This document shows, one piece after another, positions 9,627-18,339 of a stretch of DNA of 64,000 bases. Below the pieces are notes generated by a model, which saw only the letters and a list, made by a program, of their open reading frames with translations, made no database searches and was not told the origin of the DNA. The stretch lies in contig NZ_CP021109.1 of NCBI RefSeq assembly GCF_002119725.1, positions 558,001 to 622,000 on the forward strand, given 5' to 3'. The stretch comes from Bordetella genomosp. 9 (GTDB taxonomy: Bacteria; Pseudomonadota; Gammaproteobacteria; Burkholderiales; Burkholderiaceae_B). How positions within the stretch are numbered: the first letter of the stretch is position 1; each line of letters begins with the position of its first letter. The translations under genes and the position numbers were made by a program.

Positions 9627-9813
9627 TCCACCCCGAAGCGCTGGCCGACCGGGAGGGGAGGCCCACCCCCGAAGCGCTCCGCGCTTCCCCCTCAAGGGGG
9701 CGACGCTGGCGGACCGGGAGGGAAAGGCCCACCCCCGAAGCGCTGACGCGCTTCCCCCTCAAGGGGGCGACGCTGGCGGACCGGCAAAGCCGGATCCGCG
9801 CGTCCCGGATCGG
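9627..9813 (+). repeat. Dispersed palindromic repeat, copies B0-B2, just after the ftsY stop
   Basis: Three tandem units follow the ftsY stop codon directly. B0 (9627-9660) is truncated, B1 (9661-9718) lacks the distal arm, and B2 (9727-9813) is complete. Each starts with CCCACCCCCGAAGCGCT and contains the CCCCCTCAAGGGGG hairpin; B2 ends with the GGACCGGCAAAGCCGGATCC dyad and CCCGGATCGG. Orientation relative to the preceding gene is the same as at coaD, pyrF and the NDH-2 gene. Confidence 0.85.
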
Positions 9814-9875
9814 GGCGCAACCCCGTTTTGCCTTGTTTCGGTGCAGGATCACGCCCCTGGCGATGAGCGCTGATT

Positions 9876-10385
9876 ATGAATTCCGTCCGCTTGAACCGTG
9901 TGGTGCGCGGCGATGCCGCGGAGCTGATTGCCGCGAATGCGGCGAGCCGCGGGTATCACCTGCCTTGGGTGCGTCCGTTTACCGATATGGCGGGGTTCGA
10001 TAGCTGGTTCCAGCGCAGCCTGACGGGACCGAACGTCAGTCTGGTGGCGCGGGAAGCGGCGTCCAGCCGGATCGTGGGCGTGATCAATTTGAACGAGATC
10101 GTCGGGGGCGGCTTCCAGAGCGCGTATCTGGGGTACTACGGGATGGTGGAATTCCGCCGCAAGGGCCTGATGACGCAGGCCCTGCGCGAGGCAATCCGCT
10201 TCGCTTTCGTGGACCTGGGCCTGCACCGGCTGGAGGCCAATATCCAGCCGGCCAACGCCGCTTCACTGGCGCTGGTCAAGCGGCTCGGCTTCCAGAAAGA
10301 AGGGTTTTCGCCGCAATACCTGTTCATCGAGGGCGCATGGCGCGACCATGAACGGTGGGCCTTGCGCGCCGATATGCCGTATTGA
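9876..10385 (+). CDS. GNAT-family N-acetyltransferase, RimJ/RimL type
   Basis: 169 residues. The acetyl-CoA fold is visible as 'SRIVGVINLNEIVGGGFQSAYLGYYGMVEFRRKGLMTQALREAI' (split: strand beta4 then the R-x-x-G-x-x pyrophosphate loop as RRKGLM) and 'LHRLEANIQPANAASLALVKRLGFQKEGF' (the N-x-x-S-x-x-L-x-x-K-x-G-F motif). This is the RimJ/RimL ribosomal-protein acetyltransferase subgroup, but the substrate cannot be read from sequence. It stands alone between the ftsY repeat array and the convergent CYTH-CHAD gene. Confidence 0.85.
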   Translation: MNSVRLNRVVRGDAAELIAANAASRGYHLPWVRPFTDMAGFDSWFQRSLTGPNVSLVAREAASSRIVGVINLNEIVGGGFQSAYLGYYGMVEFRRKGLMTQALREAIRFAFVDLGLHRLEANIQPANAASLALVKRLGFQKEGFSPQYLFIEGAWRDHERWALRADMPY

Positions 10386-10413
10386 CGGCGAGGCTGCGCC
10401 GCCGTCGCAGCCG

Positions 10414-12315
10414 CTATTTCCAGAACTTCTTCGCCTGGCCGAGTTTGGCGAACGCATGCTCGGCTTCCGCGATCAGCTTTTCCTGGCGGGCGCTGATCCA
10501 TCCCAACGCGAACCATGCCTGCGGATGACGGCTGCTCCATTGGCGATACAAGTCGTGCGCCACGGCCAGGTCGTTGATTTCACCCAGTACGTCCTGCACC
10601 GCCGCCAGCCGCCGGCGATAGTCGCGCGTTTTGTGTGGCGGCAGCAGCGATTCCGCGAAGCTCAGCCCATAACGCAGCCGCTTGGCGCGCTTTCGCAGGT
10701 CATGGCGCGATGGGATGTCCAACTCGGCGAAGCGCCGGCCTTCGCGCAATACGTGGGCGTGCCACTTCCGCAGGCGACGGGCCAGGAGCATGGCCACCGT
10801 GCGGGGCGCGCGCGGCGGCTGCAGCGGGATGATGGTCGGCTGAATGGCGCCGGAGGCGGCCATGCTTGCGTCCCGCGAGGCCCCATCGGCGCCGTTTGAT
10901 GCCTTCGTGGTGTGCGCCGCCCACGCGCCCCGGGGGCCGTTGGCGCCGCTCTGGCCGTTCCCGTTTGCCGGCGCGGCGCTGTCGCCGTTCTTGCCAGATG
11001 CGTCATCGCCGCCGGTCGCGGCAGCGGTTTCGCACATCGAAGACGTGCCGGCAAGCGCCGCTTCCGGCGTCCCGATGGACAACGGCTCCCCGCCATCATC
11101 GCGATGGCCTCGGACGGGGACGACGACGTGGCCCGCCGCGGGCCGTGCCGATGCGGCGATGGAGGCGCTGGCGGCGTCGATCGGCGGCCGGGCGGTTTCG
11201 TCGGCGGGCCCGACGTCCAGGCTCCATTCCAGCGCGCGCAGCAGCCAGCCCTGGAAAGCGGCGCCCGATGCGGTTTCGCGCGCGGCAACGGGCGGGGCTT
11301 CCTCGTCGGGCATGTCGAAGGTCGGCATGCCGGCCTTTTCCAGCGCGGGGATGATGGATTCCTTCAATACATCCTGGTCGCGGTTGGCGCCGAAGGCGCT
11401 GAAATAGTCGCGCACCTCCGCCTGAATGTCGGCGGGCGGCAACTGCGCCCAACCCCGAAACAGGCGCCATGCCGAGCGCAGCCGGCGTATCCCCACGCGC
11501 AGTTGATGCACGTGTTCGGGCTGGCCCGCGCCGTAGACGTCCAGCGTATCGACTTCGGCGAGCATGGCGGCATTGCGGGCGATCTGGTCCAGGCACTCGG
11601 CTGCGACGGCGGCCAGACCCTGCGGCGCCGTCATCTCGGGTGTGAGCCGTATCGGCCTGGCGGGGCGCGGGCCCCAGAACTGCGCGATGGCGGCTGACCG
11701 CGATGCTTCGGTCAGGCCAGGCTGGGCCAGGGTCTGGGACAGTCGCGCCAGCGCGTCTCCGCGTTCGGATTTGCTGCGCGGGTCCAGCACCAGGCCGTAT
11801 CGCGCCAACCAGTTCCGGGCCACGCCGAAGATCGCTGCCGCGCGGCCCGAGACGAGCTCGAACTCAACTTCTCGGATCGGCAGTTCCAGGTCGCCGGCGC
11901 GCAATACGCCGACGTCGTAGGCAATCTCCACTGTGCCCTGCCGAGTGCGGGTCTTGCGCACCAGCCGCGTGACGTCGGTTTCGTAGCGCAGGCCAAGCGG
12001 GCCCTTCAGATCCGCCAGCGCTTCGTGCACTTCCGTGCCGGCGTAGACGGACAGGTCCAGAATGGGGCCCGGTCGCGCATGGTTCATCTCGACGCGCGTA
12101 ATGGCGTTGGAACCGGGGGTTTTCAGCGTCTGCACCCAGTTGCGACCTTCGCGGCGCAGGCGGATCGCGATGCGGGCGCGCGCGAGTTCGCGATCCGGCG
12201 TGTCGAAGTACATGGCGTGCAAGGGCAGCCGTTCCGCGCCGGCCTGCCTGAGTTCGCGCTCCACGCCGGCGCGCGACGCCTCGGGCACGTGCAGCTTGAG
12301 TTCCTGTTCCGACAT
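10414..12315 (-). CDS. CYTH and CHAD domain-containing protein
   Basis: 633 residues from the ATG at 12315 (MSEQELKLHVP); an ATG four codons upstream is possible. The CYTH triphosphate-tunnel domain (about 1-200) carries the E-x-E-x-K signature as EQELK, plus 'RIAIRLRREGRNWVQTLK'. The CHAD helical domain (about 240 to the end) has 'HVHQLRVGIRRLRSAWRLF' and 'HDLRKRAKRLRYG', its basic polyphosphate-binding helices. Between the two CHAD halves lies a long Ala/Gly/Asn/Ser low-complexity insert (about residues 350-490). Such proteins bind or process polyphosphate. Confidence 0.88.
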   Translation of the reverse strand: MSEQELKLHVPEASRAGVERELRQAGAERLPLHAMYFDTPDRELARARIAIRLRREGRNWVQTLKTPGSNAITRVEMNHARPGPILDLSVYAGTEVHEALADLKGPLGLRYETDVTRLVRKTRTRQGTVEIAYDVGVLRAGDLELPIREVEFELVSGRAAAIFGVARNWLARYGLVLDPRSKSERGDALARLSQTLAQPGLTEASRSAAIAQFWGPRPARPIRLTPEMTAPQGLAAVAAECLDQIARNAAMLAEVDTLDVYGAGQPEHVHQLRVGIRRLRSAWRLFRGWAQLPPADIQAEVRDYFSAFGANRDQDVLKESIIPALEKAGMPTFDMPDEEAPPVAARETASGAAFQGWLLRALEWSLDVGPADETARPPIDAASASIAASARPAAGHVVVPVRGHRDDGGEPLSIGTPEAALAGTSSMCETAAATGGDDASGKNGDSAAPANGNGQSGANGPRGAWAAHTTKASNGADGASRDASMAASGAIQPTIIPLQPPRAPRTVAMLLARRLRKWHAHVLREGRRFAELDIPSRHDLRKRAKRLRYGLSFAESLLPPHKTRDYRRRLAAVQDVLGEINDLAVAHDLYRQWSSRHPQAWFALGWISARQEKLIAEAEHAFAKLGQAKKFWK

Positions 12316-12401
12316 GGCATTCCGCAAAAATCAAAGCCGCGATGTTACCCAGGGGCAGGGGCGAGATTGATGACGTGTAATAAAACTGAAAGAGGAGGAA
12401 G

Positions 12402-12485
12402 GCCCACCCCCGAAGCGCTTAGGCGCTTCCCCCTCAAGGGGGCGCGCCTGCGGACCGGCGGAGCCGGATCCCCGGCGCCCCGATT
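12402..12485 (+). repeat. Dispersed palindromic repeat, copy C, in the CYTH-CHAD/ribBA divergent gap
   Basis: One full unit: CCCACCCCCGAAGCGCT, the CCCCCTCAAGGGGG hairpin, and the GGACCGGCGGAGCCGGATCC dyad, then a GGCGCCCCG/CGGGGCG-like arm at 12474-12494. Unlike the other copies it lies between two divergent starts, not after a stop codon. The remaining gap of about 200 bp before ribBA holds no recognisable riboswitch or gene. Confidence 0.8.
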
Positions 12486-12691
12486 GTGGGGCGTCTGTTG
12501 CTGGCGATGGTGTTGCCGCTGGGCGAGTATGGCGTGCCTTTCGGACAGGGCGGGGTTATGGCTTTGGACTGGTGGCAGCGGTAAAGATTCTTGCGGCGGT
12601 GCCGGTCCGGCGGGGCGATACGCAATCCGCGGGTGTGCTTGCCGGCTGGGCGCTAAAATGTCCTGCTTTTTTCCCCTCCGCATATCCCGCC

Positions 12692-13873
12692 ATGTCCGCC
12701 CACCCGTCCCCCGTTGCCCTCGCGCCCGACGCCGAGTCGTTCGGCATCTCGCCGGTTACCGAGATCATTGCCGAATTGCGCGCGGGACGCATCGTTATCC
12801 TGGTGGACGAGGAAGATCGGGAAAACGAGGGCGATCTGGTGATGGCGGCGGAGTTCGTGACGCCGGAAGCCATCAATTTCATGGTTACGCATGGCCGCGG
12901 CCTGGTGTGCCTGACCCTGACGGAGGAGCGCTGCCGGCAGCTCGATCTGCCGCTGATGGCCTCCCGTAACGGGACGCGCTTTGGCACAAATTTCACTGTC
13001 TCGATCGAAGCGGCGGAAGGCGTGGAGACCGGGATTTCGGCGGCGGACCGCGCGCGGACGATCCGCGCCGCCGTCGCGCGCGACGCCAAGCCCAGCGACC
13101 TCGTGCAGCCGGGCCACATCTTTCCCGTGCGGGCAGTGCCTGGCGGCGTGCTCGTGCGCGCCGGCCATACCGAGGCCGGCTGCGATCTGACCGCGATGGC
13201 AGGTCTGACGCCCGCGGCCGTGATCTGCGAAATCCTGAAACCGGATGGCACCATGGCGCGGCTGCCCGACCTGGTCGAGTTCGCAAAGGTCCATGGCTTG
13301 AAGATCGGGACCATCGCGGACCTGATCCAATACCGCAGCGAACACGAGTCCATCGTGCAGCGCCTGGGCGCGCGCGCCATGCGGACGCCGTGGGGCGAAT
13401 TCCAGGCGGTGGCCTACCGCGACACCGCCACCCAGTCCATCCATCTGGCGCTGGTCCACGGGGCGATCGATCCCCAGCGCGAAACGCTGGTCCGGGTGCA
13501 TGAGCCGGCGTCGGTGCTGGATGTGCTCGATATCGGCGCCAGCCAGCACAGCTGGGGCGTGGCGCAGGCGCTGCAGGCGATCGCCGCCGCGCCTGCCGGC
13601 GTGCTGGTGCTGATGAATTGCCAGGGCGAGGGCGAGCATCTGGCATCGCAGATCGCGGCATGGACGGCGCCGGCGGACGACGCGCGCGGCGCCACGCAAT
13701 CCGGCGACCGCCTGGGCCTGCGCACCTATGGCATCGGCGCGCAGATTCTGCGCGACCTCAACGTTGGGCAGATGAAGCTGCTGGCCCGCCCGCGCAAGAT
13801 GCCCAGCATGGCCGGCTTTTCGCTTTCCATTACAGGTTACGATTGCGACCCCCCGGCGTCCCCGGTACGCTAG
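12692..13873 (+). CDS. ribBA: 3,4-dihydroxy-2-butanone 4-phosphate synthase with degenerate GTP cyclohydrolase II domain
   Basis: 393 residues from the ATG at 12692 (MSAHPSPV); the open frame upstream lacks family similarity. The RibB domain (about 1-210) is intact: '[13 protein letters not shown]', 'VTHGRGLVC', '[11 protein letters not shown]'. The C-terminal RibA-like domain (about 220-393) lacks the zinc cysteines: where GTP cyclohydrolase II has S-E-C-L-T-G...R-C-D-C, this protein has '[19 protein letters not shown]'. The catalytic YLRQEGRGIGL loop reads '[11 protein letters not shown]'. The protein should make the four-carbon riboflavin precursor only. ribH follows after 53 bp. Confidence 0.92.
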   Translation: MSAHPSPVALAPDAESFGISPVTEIIAELRAGRIVILVDEEDRENEGDLVMAAEFVTPEAINFMVTHGRGLVCLTLTEERCRQLDLPLMASRNGTRFGTNFTVSIEAAEGVETGISAADRARTIRAAVARDAKPSDLVQPGHIFPVRAVPGGVLVRAGHTEAGCDLTAMAGLTPAAVICEILKPDGTMARLPDLVEFAKVHGLKIGTIADLIQYRSEHESIVQRLGARAMRTPWGEFQAVAYRDTATQSIHLALVHGAIDPQRETLVRVHEPASVLDVLDIGASQHSWGVAQALQAIAAAPAGVLVLMNCQGEGEHLASQIAAWTAPADDARGATQSGDRLGLRTYGIGAQILRDLNVGQMKLLARPRKMPSMAGFSLSITGYDCDPPASPVR

Positions 13874-13926
13874 CGCCAAGAGGCCTAGGATCCGAGACGT
13901 TCCCGCAACCCATAAGGCAGTCATCG

Positions 13927-14466
13927 ATGAATCCCTACACCTTAACCCCCGACTTGAACGGCGAGGGCCTGCATATCGGCATCGTCCGCGCGCGCTTCAA
14001 CGAGGAGATCGGCCAGGCCGAACTGGACGCCTGCCTCCAGGAACTGGAAAAGCTTGGCGTCGACGAACGGGACGTCATGGTGGTCACCGTGCCCGGCGCG
14101 CTCGAATTGGGCGTGACGCTGGCGCGCATGGCCGAAACCTATGAGTTCGACGCGCTGATCGCGCTCGGCGCGGTGATCCGCGGCGAAACCTACCATTTCG
14201 AGATCGTCAGCAACGAAATGGCCGCGGCGATCACGCGCATTACCGTGGAAACCGGCATTCCCATCGCCAATGGCGTGCTGACCACCGATACCGACGAGCA
14301 GGCCGAAGCCCGCGCCCCCGGAAAGGGCCGCGATTGCGCGCAGGTCGCCGTCGAAATGGCCAACCTGATCGCCGCCCTCGAACCCGAACCCGACGATGAA
14401 GACGAGGAAGAGGACGAGGACGACGAAGATTACGAAGACGAAGAAGACGATGACGACCGCCGCTGA
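13927..14466 (+). CDS. ribH: 6,7-dimethyl-8-ribityllumazine synthase with acidic C-terminal tail
   Basis: 179 residues. The conserved core is complete: '[10 protein letters not shown]', '[12 protein letters not shown]', '[23 protein letters not shown]' (split as the ALGAVIRG and TYHFE motifs with the catalytic His) and '[13 protein letters not shown]'. The last ~27 residues are almost all Asp and Glu, ending D-D-D-R-R, and are not part of the lumazine synthase fold. The tail's final codons overlap the nusB start by 17 bp. The enzyme condenses the RibB product with the pyrimidine intermediate in the penultimate riboflavin step. Confidence 0.95.
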   Translation: MNPYTLTPDLNGEGLHIGIVRARFNEEIGQAELDACLQELEKLGVDERDVMVVTVPGALELGVTLARMAETYEFDALIALGAVIRGETYHFEIVSNEMAAAITRITVETGIPIANGVLTTDTDEQAEARAPGKGRDCAQVAVEMANLIAALEPEPDDEDEEEDEDDEDYEDEEDDDDRR

Positions 14467-14938
14467 TCACGCCGCGCAGACGCGCGCCAATGCCCGCAGC
14501 GCTCGCCGCCGCGCGCGCGAGTTCGCCCTGCAGGGCGTGTACGCGTGGCTGCTGCGGGGTGGCGAAGGCACGCAGGACGCAGGTGAAATCGACGCCCACC
14601 TGCGCGACGCCGACGACTTCTCCGAGGCCGATGCGCAGTGGTTCAAGACGCTGCTGCACGGGGTGCTGCGCGAGGCGCCGCAGCTGCGCGAACAGTTCAC
14701 CCCCTTCATCGACCGCCCCCTGAACGAACTGTCGCCTGTGGAGCACGGCATCCTGCTGATCGGCAGCTACGAGCTGATGCATCACGTCGAAGTGCCGTAC
14801 AAGGTCGCCATCAACGAGGCCGTCGAACTGGCCAAATCCTTCGGCGGCACCGACGGCTTCAAGTTCGTCAACGGGGTCCTGGACAAGCTGGCGGCGGTGG
14901 TGCGGGAACAGGAAGTTCGCGCGGCCGCGCGCCGTTGA
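14450..14938 (+). CDS. nusB: Transcription antitermination factor NusB
   Basis: 162 residues from the ATG at 14450 ([10 protein letters not shown]), which lies inside the ribH acidic tail; the upstream Lys/Thr-only extension in the same frame is just the tail read in another frame. Typical features are '[18 protein letters not shown]', '[24 protein letters not shown]' (two motifs) and '[32 protein letters not shown]' (two motifs). NusB binds boxA RNA with NusE for rRNA antitermination. ribH-nusB linkage is widespread in proteobacteria. Confidence 0.96.
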   Translation: MTTAADHAAQTRANARSARRRAREFALQGVYAWLLRGGEGTQDAGEIDAHLRDADDFSEADAQWFKTLLHGVLREAPQLREQFTPFIDRPLNELSPVEHGILLIGSYELMHHVEVPYKVAINEAVELAKSFGGTDGFKFVNGVLDKLAAVVREQEVRAAARR

Positions 14939-14978
14939 TGCCGATGCCCGCCCGGGCGGCCGCTGTGCAGGAGCGCGC

Positions 14979-15944
14979 GTGGCTTCCGAATTCGACCTGA
15001 TCGATCGTTATTTCAAGCGCCGCACGCCCGATGGCATGTTGGGTGTCGGCGACGATTGCGCGCTGTTCGGCGTGCCGGCCGGCATGAAGGTGGCCACCAG
15101 CACCGATCTGCTGATCGAAGGCCGCCACTTCTTTCCCGATGTCGATCCGCGTGCCCTAGGGCATAAATCGCTGGCGGTCAATGTATCCGACCTGGCCGCC
15201 ATGGGCGCCCGTCCCATCGGCTGCCTGCTCGGACTCGCCTTGCCGCAGCCTCGCGAAGACTGGCTGTCCGCCTTTGCCGAAGGGTTTCATGGCATGGCCG
15301 ATGCGGCCGGTTGTCCGCTGATCGGCGGCGACACCACGGGCAACCCGGGCGCCCTGGCCATCAGCGTGACCGTGTTCGGCGCGGTGCGTGCGGAAGCGGC
15401 CTTGCGGCGCGATGCGGCTCGCGTGGGTGACGATATCTGGGTGTCCGGCACGCTCGGCGAGGCGGACATCGCCTATCGCCTGATGAGCGGGCAGATGCCC
15501 CCGGATGACGGTTTGCTTGCCTGCGTGCGGCAAGCCCTGGAATGGCCGCAACCCCGCTTCGCATTGGGGCAGGCGCTGGCTGGCATCGCGCACGCCGCCA
15601 TCGACATCTCCGATGGCCTGTTGCAGGACCTGGGCCATATTCTGAAGGCCAGCAGGGTCGGCGCGCGCCTGCGCATGGCCGACATGCCCGTCTCCCCCGC
15701 GTTGGCCGGCGTGCCGGCCGCGCGTCTGAGGCATGCCGTTTTGGCCGGCGGCGATGCGTACGAGCTGTGCTTCACAGCGCCCGGCGACCGCGCGGATGCC
15801 GTGCGCGCCGCGGCGGCCCGCGCCGGCGTGGCGGTCACCCGCATCGGATCGGTCGAGGCCGGAACCGGCGTCACCGTGCTCGATGCGCAAGGCATTCCGA
15901 TGACTGACCTGCCCGCCGGCTTCGACCATTTCCGCTCCCCATGA
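14979..15944 (+). CDS. thiL: Thiamine-monophosphate kinase
   Basis: 321 residues with a GTG start (GTG GCT TCC, MASEFDLI). It has the ATP-grasp-like PurM fold motifs 'GVGDDCALFGVP', 'VNVSDLAAMGARP', 'GGDTTGNPGALAISVT' and 'AAIDISDGLLQDLGH'. It phosphorylates thiamine monophosphate to the active diphosphate. The stop codon overlaps the pgpA ATG (ATGA), so thiL, pgpA and pncC are translationally coupled in series. Confidence 0.96.
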   Translation: MASEFDLIDRYFKRRTPDGMLGVGDDCALFGVPAGMKVATSTDLLIEGRHFFPDVDPRALGHKSLAVNVSDLAAMGARPIGCLLGLALPQPREDWLSAFAEGFHGMADAAGCPLIGGDTTGNPGALAISVTVFGAVRAEAALRRDAARVGDDIWVSGTLGEADIAYRLMSGQMPPDDGLLACVRQALEWPQPRFALGQALAGIAHAAIDISDGLLQDLGHILKASRVGARLRMADMPVSPALAGVPAARLRHAVLAGGDAYELCFTAPGDRADAVRAAAARAGVAVTRIGSVEAGTGVTVLDAQGIPMTDLPAGFDHFRSP

Positions 15945-16483
15945 ACCACACACCGCCCAACTCCGAATCGATTTCCATGCGCGACAGGTCGCGCGTCGCC
16001 TATCCGGCTTTTTCCTGGATTTGCGGCTCGGCCAACCGCTTCATCGCCTTCGGACTGGGATCGGGCTTGTTACGGCCGGCATCGGGCACCTGGGGCACCT
16101 TGCTGGCCTGGCTGCTGTGGCTGCCGGCGGCGCGCTGGCTGAGCGATCCGGCGCTGGGCCTGCTTATTGCTCTGTCGCTGGCCTACGGCTGCTGGGCTTG
16201 CCATCGGGTGGGCCGGGAATTGGGCCAGCCCGATCATGTCGGGATGGTCTGGGACGAAATGGCCGCGTTCTGGCTCGTGTTGTGGTTGACGCCAAACGGG
16301 TGGCTGGCGCAAGCATGTGCTTTCGTCCTTTTCCGGGCCTTCGACATCGGCAAGCCGCCGCCTATCCGATACTTTGACGCGCGCATGAAGAACGGTATCG
16401 GCGTGATGTGGGATGATCTGCTGGCGGCGGCCTATACGCTGCTGGTGATGGCAATCGCGGTGCGTATGGGAGCGTTTCGATGA
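15941..16483 (+). CDS. pgpA: Phosphatidylglycerophosphatase A
   Basis: 180 residues. After a short N-terminal extension come the family blocks 'LGSGLLRPASGTWGTLLAWLLW', 'DHVGMVWDEMAAFWLVLW' (the catalytic D/E pair) and 'FRAFDIGKPPPIRYFDARMKNGIGVMWDDLLAA' (split as the FDIGKPPPI and DDLLAA motifs). There are several membrane segments. It dephosphorylates phosphatidylglycerophosphate at the inner membrane. ATGA overlaps at both ends tie it to thiL and pncC. Confidence 0.95.
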   Translation: MNHTPPNSESISMRDRSRVAYPAFSWICGSANRFIAFGLGSGLLRPASGTWGTLLAWLLWLPAARWLSDPALGLLIALSLAYGCWACHRVGRELGQPDHVGMVWDEMAAFWLVLWLTPNGWLAQACAFVLFRAFDIGKPPPIRYFDARMKNGIGVMWDDLLAAAYTLLVMAIAVRMGAFR

Positions 16484-17019
16484 CGAGTTTCGATAGTCAC
16501 GTGTTGAGCCTCGCTTCGGCGCTGGGTAAGGAATTGTCCCGGCGCGGCTGGATGATGGGGACGGCGGAATCCTGCACGGGCGGCCTGGTGGCCGGGGCGG
16601 TCACCGCCATCGCGGGCTCGAGCGGTTGGTTTGACCGCGGCTTTGTCACCTACAGCAACGAAGCGAAGGCCGTGGACCTGCAGGTGTCTCCCGATACGCT
16701 CAATCTGTACGGCGCGGTCAGCGAACCCGTGGCCCAGGAAATGGCCAGCGGCGTCCTGCTGGCATCCACCACCGCGCGCGTGGCGGTATCGACTACGGGC
16801 ATCGCAGGCCCGGAAGGCGGCACGCCCGGCAAGCCGGTCGGCATGGTTTGTTTCGGTTTCGCGATCCGCGCCGGCGACGGCATCACGACCCGCGCGGCGA
16901 CCCAGGTCTTCCAGGGCGACCGCACCCAGGTGCGCGAACACGCCGTGGCCTTCGCACTCCTGGGCCTGCTTGAAACCATCGGCGCAAAATTGGAACAGCC
17001 GGCCCCCACACTCGCCTGA
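16480..17019 (+). CDS. pncC: Nicotinamide-nucleotide amidohydrolase (CinA C-terminal family)
   Basis: 179 residues; single-domain CinA-C protein without the N-terminal MoaB-like domain. Signature motifs are 'TAESCTGGLVAGAVTAIAGSS', 'FVTYSNEAKAVDL', 'GAVSEPVAQEMA' and 'STTGIAGPEGGTPGKPVGMV'. It deamidates NMN to NaMN in pyridine-nucleotide salvage. Its start overlaps the pgpA stop by four bases. A repeat array separates it from the convergent pyrF. Confidence 0.95.
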   Translation: MTSFDSHVLSLASALGKELSRRGWMMGTAESCTGGLVAGAVTAIAGSSGWFDRGFVTYSNEAKAVDLQVSPDTLNLYGAVSEPVAQEMASGVLLASTTARVAVSTTGIAGPEGGTPGKPVGMVCFGFAIRAGDGITTRAATQVFQGDRTQVREHAVAFALLGLLETIGAKLEQPAPTLA

Positions 17020-17038
17020 AGCGGTAATCGAAGCCAGT

Positions 17039-17154
17039 GCCCTCGAGGAGGAAGCGCGGTAGCGCTGCGGGGGTGGACCGCCGCGGGGATCCGGCTTTGC
17101 CGGTCGCCGCGTCGCCCCCTAGAGGGGGAAGCGCGGTAGCGCTGCGGGGGTGGG
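17039..17154 (-). repeat. Dispersed palindromic repeat, copies D1-D2, just after the pyrF stop
   Basis: Two units between the convergent pncC and pyrF genes. The one next to pyrF (about 17092-17154) has the CCCCCTAGAGGGGG hairpin, a GCGCGGTAGCGCTGC arm instead of the usual GCGCGCCAGCGCTTC, and the GATCCGG...CCGG dyad. The other (17039-17080) is truncated. On the minus strand the unit starts about 8 bp after the pyrF stop. Confidence 0.8.
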
Positions 17155-17160
17155 ACCGTA

Positions 17161-17982
17161 TCACGCTCTCACGGCGTTGATCTCGTCGCGCAGACGCTTC
17201 GCGGCCTGCGCGGCGGCTTCTCGCCAGTCGTCGCCGTTCGATGCGTAAAGAATTGCGCGCGACGAATTTATCAGGATTCCCGTGCCTTGCGCGTTGCGTG
17301 CATTGTTCACCGTAGCGTTCACATCGCCGCCTTGCGCGCCGATGCCGGGCACCAGCAGCGGGACGTCGTCGCCCACCCGTGCGCGGACCGCGGCGAGTTC
17401 GGCCGGGTAGGTCGCGCCGACTACCAGGCCGCACTGGCCGTGAGCGTTCCACTTGTCCGCCACCAGCCCGGCGACGTGCAGGTAAAGCGGATCGCCGCCT
17501 TCCGTTTTCAGGAATTGCAGATCGGACCCGCCGGGGTTGGACGTGCGGCAAAGCACGAAGACCCCGCGGTCGCGCCAGCGCAGGTACGGCTCCACCGAAT
17601 CCAGTCCCATATACGGACTCACTGTGACGCAATCGGCCCGGTAGCGTTCGAACGCCTCGCGGGCGTATTGCTCGGCGGTGGAGCCGATGTCGCCCCGCTT
17701 GGCGTCCAGGACGATGGGCAGACCGGGGTGCCGCTCGCGGATGTGCGCGCACAGCGCTTCCAATTGATCTTCCGCGCGGTTGGCCGCGAAATAGGCAATC
17801 TGGGGCTTGAAGCTGCAGGCGAAGGGCGCCGTCGCATCGACGATATCGCGGCAGAAACGCAAGATGGCGTCCGGCTGGCCCGCCAGCTCGCGCGGCAGGC
17901 GGTTGACGTCCGGGTCCAGGCCCACTGTCAGCAGCGAGCCGGAAACCTGCCACGCGCGATCGAGTTTTTCCTTGAAATTCAT
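17161..17982 (-). CDS. pyrF: Orotidine 5'-phosphate decarboxylase (subfamily 2)
   Basis: 273 residues. The catalytic D-x-K-x-x-D signature is present as '[17 protein letters not shown]'. Flanking family motifs are '[13 protein letters not shown]', '[14 protein letters not shown]', '[11 protein letters not shown]' and '[12 protein letters not shown]'. The length and motif spacing are those of the long, mycobacterial-type OMP decarboxylases, common in betaproteobacteria. It catalyses the last step of UMP synthesis. No other pyr gene is adjacent. Confidence 0.96.
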   Translation of the reverse strand: MNFKEKLDRAWQVSGSLLTVGLDPDVNRLPRELAGQPDAILRFCRDIVDATAPFACSFKPQIAYFAANRAEDQLEALCAHIRERHPGLPIVLDAKRGDIGSTAEQYAREAFERYRADCVTVSPYMGLDSVEPYLRWRDRGVFVLCRTSNPGGSDLQFLKTEGGDPLYLHVAGLVADKWNAHGQCGLVVGATYPAELAAVRARVGDDVPLLVPGIGAQGGDVNATVNNARNAQGTGILINSSRAILYASNGDDWREAAAQAAKRLRDEINAVRA

Positions 17983-18022
17983 TGTCCGTAATCCATTACG
18001 CAGCCCCCTTCCGCATCACACC

Positions 18023-18338
18023 ACCGATCCCGACCGCGCGGATCGGACTCCGCCGGGCCGCCGCCTCGCCCCTTAAGGTGCGCAGCGCGCCAGCGCTTCG
18101 GGGGTGGGCACCCCCACCGCTCCCTAGAAGCACGCCCCATCGGGGCGCCGGGGATCCGGCTCCGCCGGTCCGCAGGCGCGCCCCCTTGAGGGGGAGGCGC
18201 GCCAGCGCTTCGGGGGTGGGCTCCCACCACGCCCCATCGGGGCGCCGCGGATCCGGCTCCGCCGGTCCGCAGGCGCGCCCCCTTGAGGGGGAAGCGCGCC
18301 AGCGCTTCGGGGGTGGGCTCACTTCGGGGGTGGGCTCA
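18023..18338 (-). repeat. Dispersed palindromic repeat, copies E1-E3, between pyrF and the NDH-2 gene
   Basis: Three units fill this gap, which holds no gene. E1 (about 18023-18110) is more diverged; E2 (about 18130-18222) and E3 (about 18229-18319) are nearly identical, each with CGCCCCATCGGGGCG, GGATCCGGCTCCGCCGGTCC, CCCCCTTGAGGGGG and GCGCGCCAGCGCTTCGGGGG. A short extra TTCGGGGGTGGGCTC repeat ends one base before the NDH-2 stop codon. The close identity of E2 and E3 suggests a recent tandem duplication. Confidence 0.85.
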
Positions 18339-18339
18339 T

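Noticed and set aside
12490..12691. Possible FMN riboswitch ahead of ribBA
   Set aside because: The gap lacks the conserved FMN-element core (AGGG...GGTGNAATTCCC and the paired helices); only general GC-rich sequence and the repeat copy are present.
18023..18338. Repeat arrays as simple Rho-independent terminators
   Set aside because: The hairpins are strong but no unit is followed by a U-tract on either strand, so intrinsic termination is not supported.
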